Shown here: positions 9,291-23,486 of the stretch, piece after piece | Numbering within the stretch: position 1 is the first letter of the stretch | Layout: every line of letters starts with the position of its first letter | From: Ceratotherium simum simum | Lineage: Eukaryota; Chordata; Mammalia; Perissodactyla; Rhinocerotidae | Reading direction: 5' to 3' | DNA: 64,000 nt | Assembly: GCF_000283155.1 (NCBI RefSeq) | Contig: NW_004454289.1 | Span: 326,203 to 390,202 of the forward strand | The notes under the pieces: model-generated | Told to the model about the DNA's origin: nothing | Database searches by the model: none | Seen by the model: the letters and a program-made list of their open reading frames with translations, nothing else | Position numbers and translations under genes: made by a program

Positions 9291-12200
9291 GCCTCTGAGC
9301 AAGGAAGAGGCTGACACCTTATGAAGGTTACTTAGGCCTTTTGAGGCTCTAAGCAAGAGTCTCACAGAACCCCAGTGACCCTTAGTTGTACATCTCTCAC
9401 CAGCTGCCTCCTGGCTTTGGCAGTAGGTGGACACATTTACCCGCATGCAGGAGCTCATTGTGGCCTCCTCGTCTGGAGCCTTGCCTCTGATGTAGCCCAC
9501 CCTTCCCCCCGCAGCCCTGTTTTCTCTCCCTCACACTGTGATTTTAGAGTCATCCCTTTGTGCATCGAGACACTTATGGGTCTGCCTTCTTTCCAGATCA
9601 CTCTGTGGGACACTCCTAATGCTTCCAGGCCCTTCTTATCCTTCACATTTGTGTCCCTGTGAAATGCTCACTACTTGCCGTCTGCAGTGAGGCTCCTGTG
9701 CATGCTGTTTCGGGTCACTGCTGTGAGCTTCAGCACTCCTGCGTCTCCATGTCCCTGTGTCTCTAGTGTTTACATTTAAGGTCGTCACTGCTGTATGCTA
9801 AGAGTTAATTTAGGCTGTTTGTTGGTTTTAAAAGTCCTTTCTGAAATATCCTCTGACTTGGCTTGCTGGAATGGCCTTAATTAGTTGACTGACCTGTTTC
9901 CTGCTCTTCTGGCATGAAGTGCCCCAGCCTCATTTTTCCTCTCTTGTCTTCTCTTCAAATGTATTCCTCCCAATGGATTCCTCTTTCCTGAAAGTTTATG
10001 CTGGCTTTTGTCTGTGTCCTGATGACTACATATTGATATCTTCAGTTCCTTTCTCTCATCTGTACTGTAGACACATGTATTCTTTCCAGAACAGCTCCTC
10101 TGGAATGTCCTACTTCCTTTATTTTTAGGGTGTCAGGATTAATATCATCATAACCCCATCAGAAAACCTGCTCACTTCTGTCTTCATCAGATTCTACTGT
10201 TTCTTAATTCCTTTTTTTAAAAAAGTCTTCTTTTAGTAATCTCTCTGCAGCAGTTTATTTTAGTTGGATGTTCTGGGCCTATCCTGTCAGTTCCCAGTGT
10301 ATCATACAAGATGGAATCCTTTGCCTAAAAAATTCTAATTCCTGTTTGGATTTGCTGATCTCTTTCTTTCTTGCTTTTCTTTTCTTTCTTTCTTTTCTTT
10401 TCTTTCCTCAGATGATACTGTCAGATTCCTTCACTGAGAACATCCCATTTTATCCTGTTCTACTCTAACAAAATAAACTAACAGTGACTCCCTAATGCCT
10501 GGTATAATACTTCTAAAATTCTCTTCTTTCAAGAATCTTCATAATATCCCAGGTTGCTAATGCAAAATTTTATGTCACTGGTTCCCAAAGTTCACTCTCT
10601 CCTATATTTTACTATTTTCCTACTGCTATCCGCAGACAGTATTTCTCTGAATGTGTTGGCCTTTGTCTATGGCGTGTGCTGTGTAGCAATTTAAGCGCAG
10701 TTTTTATCTCCTCTTTGAAATACTTCTTAATTCTCCCACTCCACTTTGCACACTCTTGGATTTCCCATCACATTTAATGATCATAAGCACCATGTCTGTT
10801 TTGTATTTGTTTGGTCTATGTTATGTCTAATAGGCTTTTTATTGCTTATTAGAATTCATATCTTAGCTTTTCCTTTTCCAATACTGAGAACTTAAGGTGT
10901 TTAACCAATTATACTGAATGCTTCTTTGTGGAGCTAAGCATGGGAAGGATCTTACTGATCCATTCAGAAAATATTTCTAAAGTCTCAACTTGAAGATCAA
11001 GTCACAACAGAAGACAGAGATAGGAAATAGGAGATAAGTAGGAAAATGAGGAGGTCAGTCCAGGGGCCTGACTTCTGAATTATAGCAATTCCAGAAAGAG
11101 AGAGGAGAGAAAATGGAGGAAGAAAACTGTTACAGAAATAAATTTAAGAAAATTAATTTTCCTATTGAAAAAGTCAATTAAATGATGGCTAGCGAAGTGG
11201 ATGAAAGTAAACTGACATTAACCGAGATGATAAAATTTCAAAATGCTTATTACAAAAGAATACCCTAGAGGCTTCCCAAGAGGAAGAGAAAAGGACTTAA
11301 ATAGACCTGCAACCAAATTGGCTTTGGACTTGAACAGCAATAATGGAACCTGGAAAATGAAAGAGTAATACCTTCAAAAATCTGAGGGAAAATAATTTCC
11401 AGCCTAGAATTTTTATACCATACAAAGCTATTAGTTATGTTTTGTTATAGGATACTGGCATTTTCAGACAAGCGTGGTCTCAAAGAATTTATTTCCTATT
11501 CATACTTCTATCAGGAAGCTACTGGAAAAGGGAGACATGGGATCAAGGTAGCAGGATCCAGCAAAAAGAGAAGTGAGAGAATCTCTAGGATGAAGGAGGA
11601 GGTGGATCCCATGGTCACAGATGTGTGGCTCTGAAGAGCAGTCAGCGCAGATTGAGCAGCTCAGAACAAATGTCTTCAAGAGTATGAAATTGCCAAAATC
11701 AGCATTACAGTGACTGCTTGAGGAGTTCATGGGAAACCTTTTAAGGTAGTATGAGGAGGTTGGGAAAAAGTATTATTTCAGAGTGTAGTACACTAATTTT
11801 TTCCGGATACACATCCTCACACATATACATTTTGAATGAGTAGGCAAGAGAAAGAAAAGCAAGCTAACTGGTGCAGAGGGGCATGTGCACATGCACAAAC
11901 TTGTGATAAACCTGACTTTGTATGGGATAATTAGTACTCAGCTCCTACTGGAACAGAATATATTTGTTAGGCTAGTGAAATACTGTCGATAATTGGATCT
12001 GTTGGCCTAGGAGTGTTACAGATGGACTTGGAGCACAGGAATTATGTATATAATTTTTACATTGTGGCAGGACAGTGTAGCAAGGTTATTGGTTGACTTG
12101 TTTTGTTTGTTTTAAGGAAATAAAAATAAAATTTGAGGAAGTCCTAAGTTTGTAATAGTCACAGAAAATAGAAACCATAAGTGTCAAGATTTAATATTAG

Positions 12201-12483
12201 AGTTCAAGGGAAATATAGTTTCAGAGGCAAGACAAGAAGTGTCTTGACATGAGGACAATAAGGGCAGGAAATAGGAAATAATGGTCAATACAGATTCAAT
12301 GAAGAGGAGCTCTAAAAGGATAAGATATATTGATTTTTTTCTCAGTTGTTTATTAAGCACCAACTGTGTCCAAGCCCTGGACCAGCAGTCAGAAGAGTAG
12401 TACATCTAACTATGGGCTGCATAGCTTGATTTCTGTCTGATTTTATACTTGTTGAGCCAATTTTATCTTCCTTCTCCTTTCAG
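9291..12483 (+). other. Intron of the KRAB-ZNF pseudogene
   Basis: About 3.2 kb separates the KRAB B exon from the zinc-finger exon, a normal arrangement. A (TTTC)n pyrimidine run lies at about 10365-10408. 11030-11760 looks like an old LINE-type interspersed repeat ('tagaatttttataccatacaaag'), but I cannot assign it firmly. 9750-10200 may hold L2-like sequence. No further exon was seen. Confidence 0.45.
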
Positions 12484-14060
<1,577 letters not shown>

Positions 14061-14481
14061 AATATAGCCCAAATGTTCTTAAACTGGGAAATTCCTACCA
14101 GGAAGAACCTATCACGTTGATGTATTTTAAAAAGTATTCTTGTAGAAACTCTTGTAAGGAATGTGATTCCAAAATTTTTATGGAAAATTTTAAATAATAA
14201 TTGTGTTCACTTTGGAGTATGAAACTTGTCAAAGTGAAAACAAATGAAACCACACAGTACTCAATTCTGCATATGGACATTTCTCAAATAATGTAGTGTC
14301 TATGCTTCTGAATACATTATATAAAACTGTCATGATGTTGGGAATTTATTACATAAATTTTACATAATTATGACAATAAAACTTATCTTCTCTAAAGTAC
14401 ATAGAATTACTTCTGTCAAGTATTTGTAAACACTGCTGTTTAAAATTGTAATGTCTCCGAGAGCAAAATGATGGTGAAGAA
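14061..14481 (+). other. Probable 3' UTR of the ZNF pseudogene
   Basis: AT-rich, non-coding sequence after the zinc-finger exon. It contains 'gacaataaaacttatc' at about 14370-14386, which could be the old polyadenylation signal. No other feature was seen. Confidence 0.4.
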
Positions 14482-14797
14482 TTTTTTTTTCAAAATATAC
14501 TAGATTTGGTTTTTATTGTAATAGGGCGGAGTGTAGTTGTGCACACACAACTACAAGTCATTTTGGGGGGGCAAAGCTGTAAAAAAAGACTGCAACTGCT
14601 TTAGTTATGCAGTCCCAGCGGAGGAATCCATGCTGGCAAAGGAGTTCAGGCCCTGAGAGGGGCTTCTTGATGGTGGCTGCCCCAGATTTCTGCAGCCTCA
14701 GGCTGGGGCCTCTGTAAGACAAGGCTTCCTGGGCACTAGGAGGGCCTCTGCTCCCAGCAAGCCTGGGTCTTGGCCCTGGCTAGTGAGAAGAAATTCC
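14482..14797 (-). pseudogene. Processed-transcript 3' end, unidentified
   Basis: On the minus strand this GC-richer block ends with 'attacaataaaaacc', about 20 nt of spacer, then a run of nine A (plus-strand T-run at about 14482-14490). That is the layout of a reverse-transcribed mRNA tail. Flanks 'tgaagaattttt' (left) and 'tgaagaatgttt' (right) may be an imperfect target duplication. It sharply interrupts AT-rich sequence. It is likely the 3' UTR, perhaps with a little coding sequence, of a retrocopied mRNA. I do not recognise the parent. Confidence 0.55.
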
Positions 14798-15699
14798 TAA
14801 TGAAGAATGTTTTAAAAGTATAACATTGCAATAACGATGAGAACAGAAAAGATCTCGACAGCTGAACAGAGAAATTTGATAACGTGGAATGAATATGATA
14901 CTATTAAAACAATGCAATTGGCACACAAAAGAGCTTTTGGAGATTAAAAATAGGAGTATCAAGTTCAATAGAAGACCTAGAAGATAAATTTGATCATTTG
15001 ATTAAAGTGGAAATGGCCAGGTTTCTCTATTGTAAAGGCACATTTTCCTTTGTAATTTGTGAGATTTTTTTCATATTATCATTGAGATAATATGAATATT
15101 CTATTCAATAATTTTCATCCAGCGGTTTAGCATGCATTGATGATTCTTGCCTGAATTATTACATAAGGGATTGCAAACTGGTAATTTTCTGTTTTTGTTA
15201 TTTCTAATTTACTAGCTTTCCATGTTATATAAAAAGAGCCTTTTCACATTTCTCTTTATTTTTATTTTTGATAATATGTAACTATGAATTTGTTTTATTC
15301 AATGTATTATAATCAGGTATCAGCATTATTATTTTTCATGCTGAAAACTTCCACATTTGGTCATAATTAAAGGCATTAGTAGAAAAATCATTCCACATCT
15401 CCAATCCTAATCTAGTAAAATCAGATTTACATGCAGATACATGGGTAGATTTGGTGGTGGAATGTTCTCTTCTGATTAATTGTATTTTTCTCAGTGAAAG
15501 AAGAAACAAGTCCAGCTGCAAGAAGTACAGGGAGACTGTTATAGTTCTGAGGACATGAGAGAACATATCAGATAACTGCTCAGTCGTGTATTTTGATGAA
15601 TAAAATCTATTTACAGTTTAATCTTGAGTCAATGCATTTCCACTGGAAATTCCAGCAGGTATGCTGTGTTTGTGTGTGACACCAAATAGGTTTTTAAAT
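14798..15699. other. AT-rich sequence, old LINE-like pieces
   Basis: No exon was recognised. The stretch 15110-15240 ('gatgattcttgcctgaatta') resembles a common antisense L1 3'-region motif. The rest could not be assigned. A 76-codon minus-strand open frame at 15336-15566 has no recognisable motif and is probably chance. Confidence 0.35.
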
Positions 15700-16362
15700 T
15701 ACACAGAAATACAAAATTTTCAACAAAATACTAACAAAGAATCCAGCAGCATATTAAAAAGATTATACCAAGTGGGATTTATCCCAGAAATGCAAATTGT
15801 TTTGACATCAAAAAACTAAATGTAATACACTACATTAGTACAATAAAAAGCATAACTACAAGATCATCTCAACAGACACAGGAAAAACATTTGACAAAAT
15901 ACAACACCTTTTCATGATGAAAACACTCAAATGAAGAACAGAAAAGGAGTTCCTTGACGTGATAAAGGACGTCTATGAGAAACTGACAGCTAACATCATA
16001 CTTATTGGTGAAAAGCTAGATGCTTTACGTCTAAGATCAGGAAAAAGACAAGGAGGTCCACTCTCACCATTTCTATTTAACGTTATACTGGAGGTTTTAG
16101 CCAGACATTTAGGCAACAAAGTGAAAGAAAAGGCATCCGGATTGGAAAGGAAGAAGTAAAGTTATCTCTATTTGCAGATAAAATGAACTCACATGTATGT
16201 AATCCTAAGGAATTCACTAAACAAAATTACTAGAATTAATAAATGTGTTTGGCAGGATTGCAGTATACAAGATCAATATACACAAATCAATCATATTTCT
16301 ATACATTATAATAATGAAATTTTAAAAACGCCATTTACACTAACATCAAAAAGAATAAAATA

Positions 16363-16641
16363 CCATATATACAATGGAATACTACTCAGCCATAAAAAAA
16401 NNNNNNNNNNNNNNNNNNNNNNNNNNNNNNNNNNNNNNNNNNNNNNNNNNNNNNNNNNNNNNNNNNNNNNNNNNNNNNNNNNNNNNNNNNNNNNNNNNNN
16501 CTGTGGTTACCAGGGGCAGTGGGGGTGGGGGGTGGGCACAAGGGGTGAAGGGAGTCATATATATGGTGATGGACAAACAAAAATGTACAACCCAAAGTTT
16601 CACAATATTAAAAACCATTAAAATACATCAATAAAAAAAAA
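16363..16641 (+). mobile_element. Nested 5'-truncated L1 3' end containing the assembly gap
   Basis: Short L1 3'-UTR sequence starts 'atatatacaatggaatacta' and ends with 'catcaataaaaaaa'. It is flanked by duplicated host L1 sequence: aagaataaaatacc at about 16350-16363 and aagaataaaatacc at about 16641-16654. The ORF2 reading of the host L1 continues across it. The 100 N lie inside this insert, so its true length is unknown. Confidence 0.8.
16401..16500. other. Assembly gap, exactly 100 N
   Basis: Positions 16401-16500 are all N. The round length indicates a placeholder gap of unknown size. Open frames spanning it (X runs) are not meaningful. Confidence 0.99.
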
Positions 16642-17077
16642 GAATAAAATACCTAGGAATAAAGTTAAAAGAAATACAAGATGTGTACATTGAAAACTAA
16701 CAAACCTCATTTTAAGAAACCGAAGAAGACAAATGGGAAAATCATATGTTCGTGAATTGGATGACTTAATATTTTTAAGATGATAATACTCCCCTAATTG
16801 ATTTACAGGTATGCTATTCCTATCAAAGTTGCAGCTGTGTTTTTTACAGAAGTTGAGTCTGGTTCCTAAAATTCATGTGGAAATGCAAGAGACCCAGAGT
16901 AGCCAAAATTATTTTGAAATAGAAGAACAAAGTTGAAGGACTCACACTTTCCAATTTCAAAATTTACTATAAGCCTACAATAATCAAGACTGTGTCTTAC
17001 TGACATAAGGATAGGTGTGTAAATCAATGGAATAGAATTGAGAATCCAAAAATAAATTCATACAGTTCTCTTCAATT

Positions 17078-17313
17078 GATTTTTTTGTGTGTGTGAGGAA
17101 GATCAGCCCTGAGCTAACATCCATGTCAATCCTCCTCTTTTTGCTGAGGAAGACTGGTCCTGAGCTAACATCCATGCTGATCTTCCTCCACTTTATGTGG
17201 GACGCTGCCACATCATGGCCTGACAAGTGGTGCATCAGTGCACACCCGGGATCTGAACTTGGGCTGCCAGCAGCGGAGCACGCGCACTTAACCGCTACAC
17301 CACAGGGCTGGCC
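17078..17313 (-). mobile_element. ERE SINE
   Basis: Minus-strand ERE with a 'tttttttgtgtgtgtgagg' tail, both 'gaggaaga' modules, and head 'cacagggctggcc' on the right. The target duplication is ctcttcaattgattttt against ctcttttcaactgattttt. It is inserted in L1. Confidence 0.93.
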
Positions 17314-18618
17314 TCTTTTCAACTGATTTTTGAAAAGGGTGCCAAGACAATTCATTGTTGAAAAGAATAGTCTTTTCCACAAATGATGACAGGAGAACTG
17401 GATATCCACATGTAAAATAAAGAAGTTGGACCCCTACCTCATATATACAAAAATTAATTCAAGTTGGTCAAAGACATAAATGTAAGAGCTAAACCTATAA
17501 AACTTTTAGAAAATAATAGGTGTAAAATCTTCATGACCTTGGGTTAGGCAGTGATTTCTGTTATGACACTTAAGGTACAAGCAATCAAAGAAAAAGTAGA
17601 GAAATTGGACATCAAAATAACAAAGGTAAAGATTTTGTGCTTCAAAGGACACAGTCAAGAAAATGAAAGAAAACCCACAACATGGCATAAAGTATTTGAA
17701 AATAATATGTCTAATAGGGATTTAGTATCCAGAATATATAAAGAACTTTTACAGCTCAACAATAACCAGATAAACAACTCAGTTTAAAATGGGCAGAGAT
17801 TTGGATAGACATTTCTCCAAAGAAGAAACACAAATGGCCAACAAGCACATGAAAACATGTTCAACATCATTAGTCAACAGATAAAATGCAAATCAAATCC
17901 ACAAAGAGATACCATTTCATATTCACTAGGATGGCTATAATCAAAAAGACTAACAAGTGTTGGCAAAGATGTGAAGAAACTGGAACCCTCATACGTTACT
18001 GGTGGATATGTAAAATGATGCAGCTGCTGTGCAAAACATTTTGACAGTTCTTGAACAAGTTAAACAGTTTCCAAATGAACCAGCAATTCTACTCCTAGGT
18101 ATATATCCATCAGAAATGAAAACATTCACACAAAAACTTGTATACAAATGTTCATAGCAGCATTGTTTATATGTGGAAACAACCCAAATGTCCATCAATG
18201 GATGAATGAATAAACAAGATGTGGTATATCCACATGATGGAATATTATTCAGCCATAACAAGGAGATATACTGGTACATGCTACAACATGGATGAATCCT
18301 GAAAACATTATATTGAGTGATAGAAGCCAGGCACAAAAGGCCACATATTGTATGATTCCATTTATATGAAATATCCAGTATGGGCAGATTCATAGAGACA
18401 GAAGGATTAATGGTTGCCAAGGGATGTGGAGAGTGGAGAGTGGGGAGAGATTGCTAATGGGTATAGGATTTGGGGGGGACTGGTTTAAATGTTCTGGAAT
18501 TAGATAATGGTGGTGATTGCATAACTGTGTGAATATGCTAAAAACTACTGAATTGTACTCTTTAAAAGGGTAAATTTTTTGGTATGTGAATTATATCTCA
18601 ATTTTTAAAAAATAAAAT

Positions 18619-18859
18619 GATGAAGGTCAAAATAACAAATGAAAGCAGAGAGAATTCATTTCTAGCAGATCTATGCTACAAGAAATGTTGGAATATCTTC
18701 AAGCAAAAGGAAAATTATACCAGATAGAAACTCAGATCTACACAAAGAAATGGAGGCTACTAAAATCAAAAATATACTGGTGAATATGGAAGTTTTTTTC
18801 ATTTCTTTAGTTTTTAAAAGCAAAGTCCATTTAAAACAAAAACAATAAAATGTATTGTG
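18619..18859 (+). mobile_element. L1 inter-ORF/ORF1-end fragment
   Basis: Contains 'tctagcagatctatgctaca' followed by 'agaaatgttggaatatcttc', the 'ctacaagaaatgctaaaggg'-type block found between ORF1 and ORF2 of older mammalian L1s. It marks the start of another plus-strand L1 immediately behind the previous one's 3' end. Confidence 0.6.
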
Positions 18860-19050
18860 AGGGGCCAGTCTGGTGGCTAAGTTTGTGCATTGCACTTCAG
18901 CAGCCTGGGGTTCACAGGTTCGGATCCTGGGTGGAGACCTACACACTGCTCATCAAGCCATGCTGTGGCGGTATCCCATATACAAAATAGAGGAATATTG
19001 ACATAGATGTTAGCTCAGTGACAATCTTCCTAACCAAATAAATAGATAAA
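18860..19050 (+). mobile_element. ERE-family SINE, older and diverged
   Basis: Begins 'gaggggccagtctggtggct', with 'cacaggttcggatcctgggt', 'caagccatgctgtggcggta' and tail 'gatgttagctcagtgacaat', then an A/T-rich end. Block order fits ERE; the A-box region has a shortened 'ggtggctaagtttgtgc'. Confidence 0.85.
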
Positions 19051-21721
19051 ATAAAATAATAGAATGTCCCTAAAAACAATAATAAAATAAAATGTATTGT
19101 GATGTTTAAAATGTATGTGTAAGTGAAATGGTTTATAATATATGTAAAAGTAAAATTTATGACAATAGCAGCACAAAGGATGTGAGAGGAGAAAAAGTTT
19201 CATAATTATGCATGAAGTGGTATAATATTATTTGAAGGTAGATTGTGACAAGTTAGACATGCATATTTTAAAACCTAAGACAACCAATTAATTAAAAAGA
19301 GATATATCTAATTGTTCAGTACAGGACATAAAATGGAATACCAAAAAACAGTCTGGAGGAAGACAAGGAAATGGGGTAACTAAGCAAAACCACATATGGA
19401 CCAATAGAAAACAAAGAACAGGTTGGTAGCCCATCAAATGTATAATTAAGCCCAAACAAATAAATAATTACAGTAAATTTGAATCATCTAAATAGGCTAA
19501 AAGACATTGTCTTGTTGGATTAAAAAGCAAGTCAATTTTATGCTGTCTATAAGAAATGTTTTAATATGCAGACACAGGTAAAGTAAAATGATGGAAAATA
19601 TATACCTTGTAAATACTAATCATAAGAAAGCAGGAGTGGCTATGGTGATATCTGTCAAAAAAATTTAGAACACAGAACCAGAGATAAAGGGGAGAATTTT
19701 ATAATGATTTTAGCATTTTATAAAAAGATAATCAGAAACCTTGGAGTCCAGAAGGCAGTGGAGAAGAAAAGAAAACTATCAACAAGGAATTCTATATCCA
19801 GTAAAACTATCTTTCAAAAGTGAAGGCGACATTATGACATACCCAGATAAACAAAAGCTGAGGGAGTTTGTTGCTAGCAGACCTGCTCTGTAAGAAATGC
19901 ATAGAGGCTATCAGACTGAAATGAAAGGACATTTGAAAGTACAATATTGTAACTTACAGCAACACAAAGAAATAAAGAACACTGGTAAAGGTATCTATAT
20001 AGGTAAATATAAAAGCTAGTATTATTGTAATTTTGGTCTTAACTCCTTCTTTTCTCCTGTATTATTAAAAAGACAAAAACCTAAAATAAAAATTGTAAAT
20101 CCATTTTAATTGACGCAATTTATTAAGATGTAAGTTGTGACAATAACAATATGAAGTGGAAGAGATAGCACTGTATATAAGTTTTTGTATACTATTGAAA
20201 CTAAATTGAGATTAATTCAAGGCAAATTATTATACATTTAAGATGTTGATTGTAATCCTCAGGATAACAAATCAGAAAATAAGTTAAAAATACAGAAAAG
20301 GAAATGAGAAGGTAATCAAAATGGTACATTACAAAAACCAATCCAACATGAAAGAAGGCAGTAATGGAGGAGATAAGGAATAAAAAAGATATGACAAAAC
20401 AAATAGCAAAATGGCAGAAGTAATTTCTTCCTTGTAAGTAACTATTTTCATATAAGTGAATTAAACCCTCAAAGGCCAGAGGTTGGTAGAATGGATTTCT
20501 TTTTTAAAAGATCCAACTATATGCTGCCTACAAGAGACTTGTTTTAAATCCAAAGACACAAATAGGTTGAAATTGAAAGGATGGCTGAAGATATTCCATG
20601 CAAATATTTTTAAAAAGAGAGCTGGAATGGCTATACAGACATCAGACAAAGCATAATTTAAGTAAAAACTTGTTCTTTATCTCGAGACAAAGAACATTAT
20701 ATAATGATTAAAAGGTCAATTCATTAAGAAAATGTAAGTTATAAACATGTATGTACCAAATATCAGAGCTCCAAAATCCATGAAGCAAACAGACATAATT
20801 GAAGGGAGAAATACTACAAAGACATTTGGTTTACCCCACTTTCAATAATGAATATAAGAACCAGATAGGAGATCAGTAAGGAAATAGAAAACTTGAAGAA
20901 TACTATGAACCAATTAGACCTAACAAACATACAGAACACTCCAACACTCTAATAAAACAGCAGAATAAACTTATTTCTCAAGTACTCATGGGACATGCAA
21001 AGAATAAGCCATATGTTGAGCCACAATCTCAATAAATTTCAAAAAATTGAAATCATACAAAGTATCGTCTCTGACCAAAATAGAATGAAAGTACAATACA
21101 ATGCTACAATAGTAGAAAGAAAACAAAAATGCACAAATATGTGGATATTAGACAATGCACAAATTTAAAAAAAATCAGCGAGTCAAAGATAATTGCAAGG
21201 AAAATTAGAAAATAATTTGAGATGAATAAAAATGAAAAGACATGACAAAAAACATGGGAGGCAGAAAAAGCAGTGCTCAGAGGGAATATATAGCTGTAAA
21301 TGCCTACATACAAAAACAAGGAAGATCTTGAATCAATAACCTTAATACAGGAAAAAAGACCAAACTAAACCCAAAGCTAGCAAAAGGAAGGAAATTATAA
21401 AGGTTAGAGCAACTATAAATGAAAGAGAAACAATTTTAAAATTCAGCATTATCAGAAGTTTTTTTTTTTTTTTTTGCAAAGAGTAACAGTATTGACAAGC
21501 ATTCAGCTTGATTGATGGAAAAAAAGAGACAAAACTGAAATTACTAAAATCAGATATGAAAATGGGGACATTACCAACATTACTGAAATAAAAAAGGATT
21601 ACAAAAGAATTTATGAAAAATTGTATGCCAATAAATTAGATAACCTAGATGAAATGGACAGATCCTAGAAACACAAACTACAAAAGTAAGTCCCTCATTG
21701 TCTGTACTTGCTTTATTTTAT

Positions 21722-21939
21722 TTTATTTTTTTAATAATTTTATTTATTTATTTATTTTTTCCCCCAAAGGCCCAGTAGATAGTTGTATGTCATAGCTGCA
21801 CATCCTTCTAGTTGCTGTATGTGGGACGTGGCCTCAGCATGGCTGGAGAAACAATGCGTTGGTGCGCACCCGGGATCCCAACCCGGGCTGCCAACAGTGG
21901 AGCGTGCGCGCACTTAACTGCTAAGCCACGGGGCCGGCC
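21722..21939 (-). mobile_element. ERE SINE (short-tail type)
   Basis: Minus-strand ERE: 'ttttttcccccaaaggccc', 'agttgctgtatgtgggacg', head 'cacggggccggccc'. The flanks tgtacttgcttta are duplicated (about 21700 and 21940). Few substitutions, so relatively young. Confidence 0.94.
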
Positions 21940-22239
21940 CTGTACTTGCTTTAAATGTAAGTGGATTAAACTCCTCGGTCAAATGACATAGATTGGCAGA
22001 ATGGATTTTTAAAAATAGAGGGTCCTACTATATGTTGTCTACAAGAGACTGACTTTAGTTCTCAGAACATGCATATGTTGAAAGCAAAAGGATGAAAAAA
22101 GATATTCCCTAAAAATAGTCAAAAGAGAGGCTATACTAATATCAGATAAAATAGAGTTTGGTCAAAAATTGTTATAAGAGACAACATTAATGATAAAAGG
22201 GTAAACTCACTAATAAGTTATAATAATTATGAACATATA

Positions 22240-22488
22240 GGGGCTGGCCCGGTGGCACAAGCGGTTAAGTGTGCGCGCTCCACTGTGGCGGCCCAGGGTT
22301 CGCCAGTTCGGATCCCGGGCGCACACCAACGCGCTGCTTTGCAAGCCATGCTGTGGCAGCGTCCCATATAAAGTGGAGGAAGATGGGCATGGATGTTAGC
22401 TCACAGCCAGTCTTCCTCAGCAAAAAGAGGAGGATTGGCAGATGTTAGCTCAGGGCCGATCTTCCTCACACACACACAAAAAAACAAT
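22240..22488 (+). mobile_element. ERE SINE
   Basis: Plus-strand ERE 'ggggctggcccggtggcaca', B-box-like 'agttcggatcccgggcgc', 'aagtggaggaagatgggcat', two 'gatgttagctca' modules, and a CA/A tail. Target duplication aataattatgaacatata against aacaattatgaatatata. Confidence 0.95.
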
Positions 22489-23310
22489 TATGAATATATA
22501 TGTACCAAAATCAGAGTTCCTAAATATATAATGCAAACATTGACAGAGTTAAAGGGAGAAATAGACAGCTCTATGATAATAATAAGTGATTTCAGTACCC
22601 TATTTTTAATAATAGAACAACTAGAAGATCAATAAGGAAATACAAGACTTGAATAACACTATAGACTAGTTGGACCTACCATACATATATTGCAGAATAC
22701 ACATTTTTCTCACATGCACATAGAATACTCTCCTAGATAGACCATAAGTTAGGCCAGAAAACAAGTCTTAATAAATTTTAAAACATGAAAATCATACAAG
22801 TATCCTTTCTGAACACAATGGAATGAAACTAGAAATCATTCACACAAAAAAATTAGAGAATTCAATAAAATATGGAAATTAAATAGCACCCTCTTAAGCA
22901 ACAAATGGGCCAATGAAGAAATCACAAGAGAAATTAGGAAGCATTTTGAGACAATGGAAATGAAAACATAACATACCAAAAATAATTGGATGCAGCAAAA
23001 TCCATTCTAACAGTGACATTACTTACTTAATGTAAGTAAACACTTACATTAAAAAAGAAAAAAAGTCTCAAATCAACAACCTAAATTTACTCTTTAAGGA
23101 ACTAGAAAAGGAGGAACAAACTAAAACCAAAGCTAGCAGAAGAAAGTAAATAAGGATTAGAGCAATGATAAAATAGAGAATAGAAAAACAATAGACAAAA
23201 CAAAACCAAAAGTTGGTTCTTCAAAAAAGTGAACAAACTGACAAATATTTAGCCACACTAAGAGAAAAAAGAAAAAATTCAACTAAAATCAGAAATAAAA
23301 GAGCAGAGAG

Positions 23311-23486
23311 GTCCGGGCCGGCTGCCCCAGAGCGGGTCGCGCCACCCCCCCGTGCCCTGCGGCCCGCGCTGGCAGCGGGCTTTGCGCGCTCGCCTTGCCC
23401 CTCGGCGGCCCGGGCTCCTGCGCCCGCCCGGGCCCCGCACCGCCGGCCGCCTGAGGAGAGTCGCTGGCCACGGTCGCCGCCAGGTA
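23311..23486 (+). other. CpG-island-like 5' UTR exon carried into the STRADB retrocopy
   Basis: About 175 bp of very GC- and CpG-rich sequence ends in 'cgccgccag', then turns abruptly AT-rich ('gtacgatatttctgc') at the point expected for an exon 1/exon 2 junction. It comes from the parent gene's promoter-proximal first exon. Retention of so many CpGs suggests recent insertion or little germline methylation. Promoter activity here is only a possibility. Confidence 0.7.

Larger units (their letters stand above)
15700..18618 (+). mobile_element. L1, 3' half of ORF2 and 3' UTR, degenerate
   Basis: Sense L1 sequence. 15720-16150 encodes reverse-transcriptase fragments, including '[17 protein letters not shown]', the conserved RT block with GTRQ changed to GKRQ. 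It continues through the ORF2 C-terminal region, with 'cattcactaggatggctataat' and 'aatattattcagccataac' style 3' motifs near 17930 and 18240. It ends near an A-rich 'aaaaaataaaatg' at about 18605. Many stops. It is interrupted by a nested L1, the N gap and an ERE. Confidence 0.85.
19051..23310 (+). mobile_element. L1 sequence, several overlapping or duplicated pieces
   Basis: Sense L1 with inter-ORF blocks near 19740-19900 ('ctttcaaaagtgaaggcgac', 'cctgctctgtaagaaatgca'). ORF2 endonuclease-region sequence appears twice (about 20450-20650 and 21960-22150, 'atgctgcctacaagagactt' and 'atgttgtctacaagagactg'). ORF2 sequence then runs up to 23305. The repeated order shows at least two L1 copies. 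An A-run and T-run near 21463-21476 mark a junction. No intact ORF. Two EREs and the STRADB retrocopy are inserted in it. Confidence 0.8.

Noticed and set aside
16193..16621. 142-codon frame across the N run
   Set aside because: It depends on unknown bases and on L1 sequence.
17989..18420. 143-codon minus-strand open frame
   Set aside because: It is antisense to the L1 3' UTR. Similar antisense frames occur in every L1 copy here.
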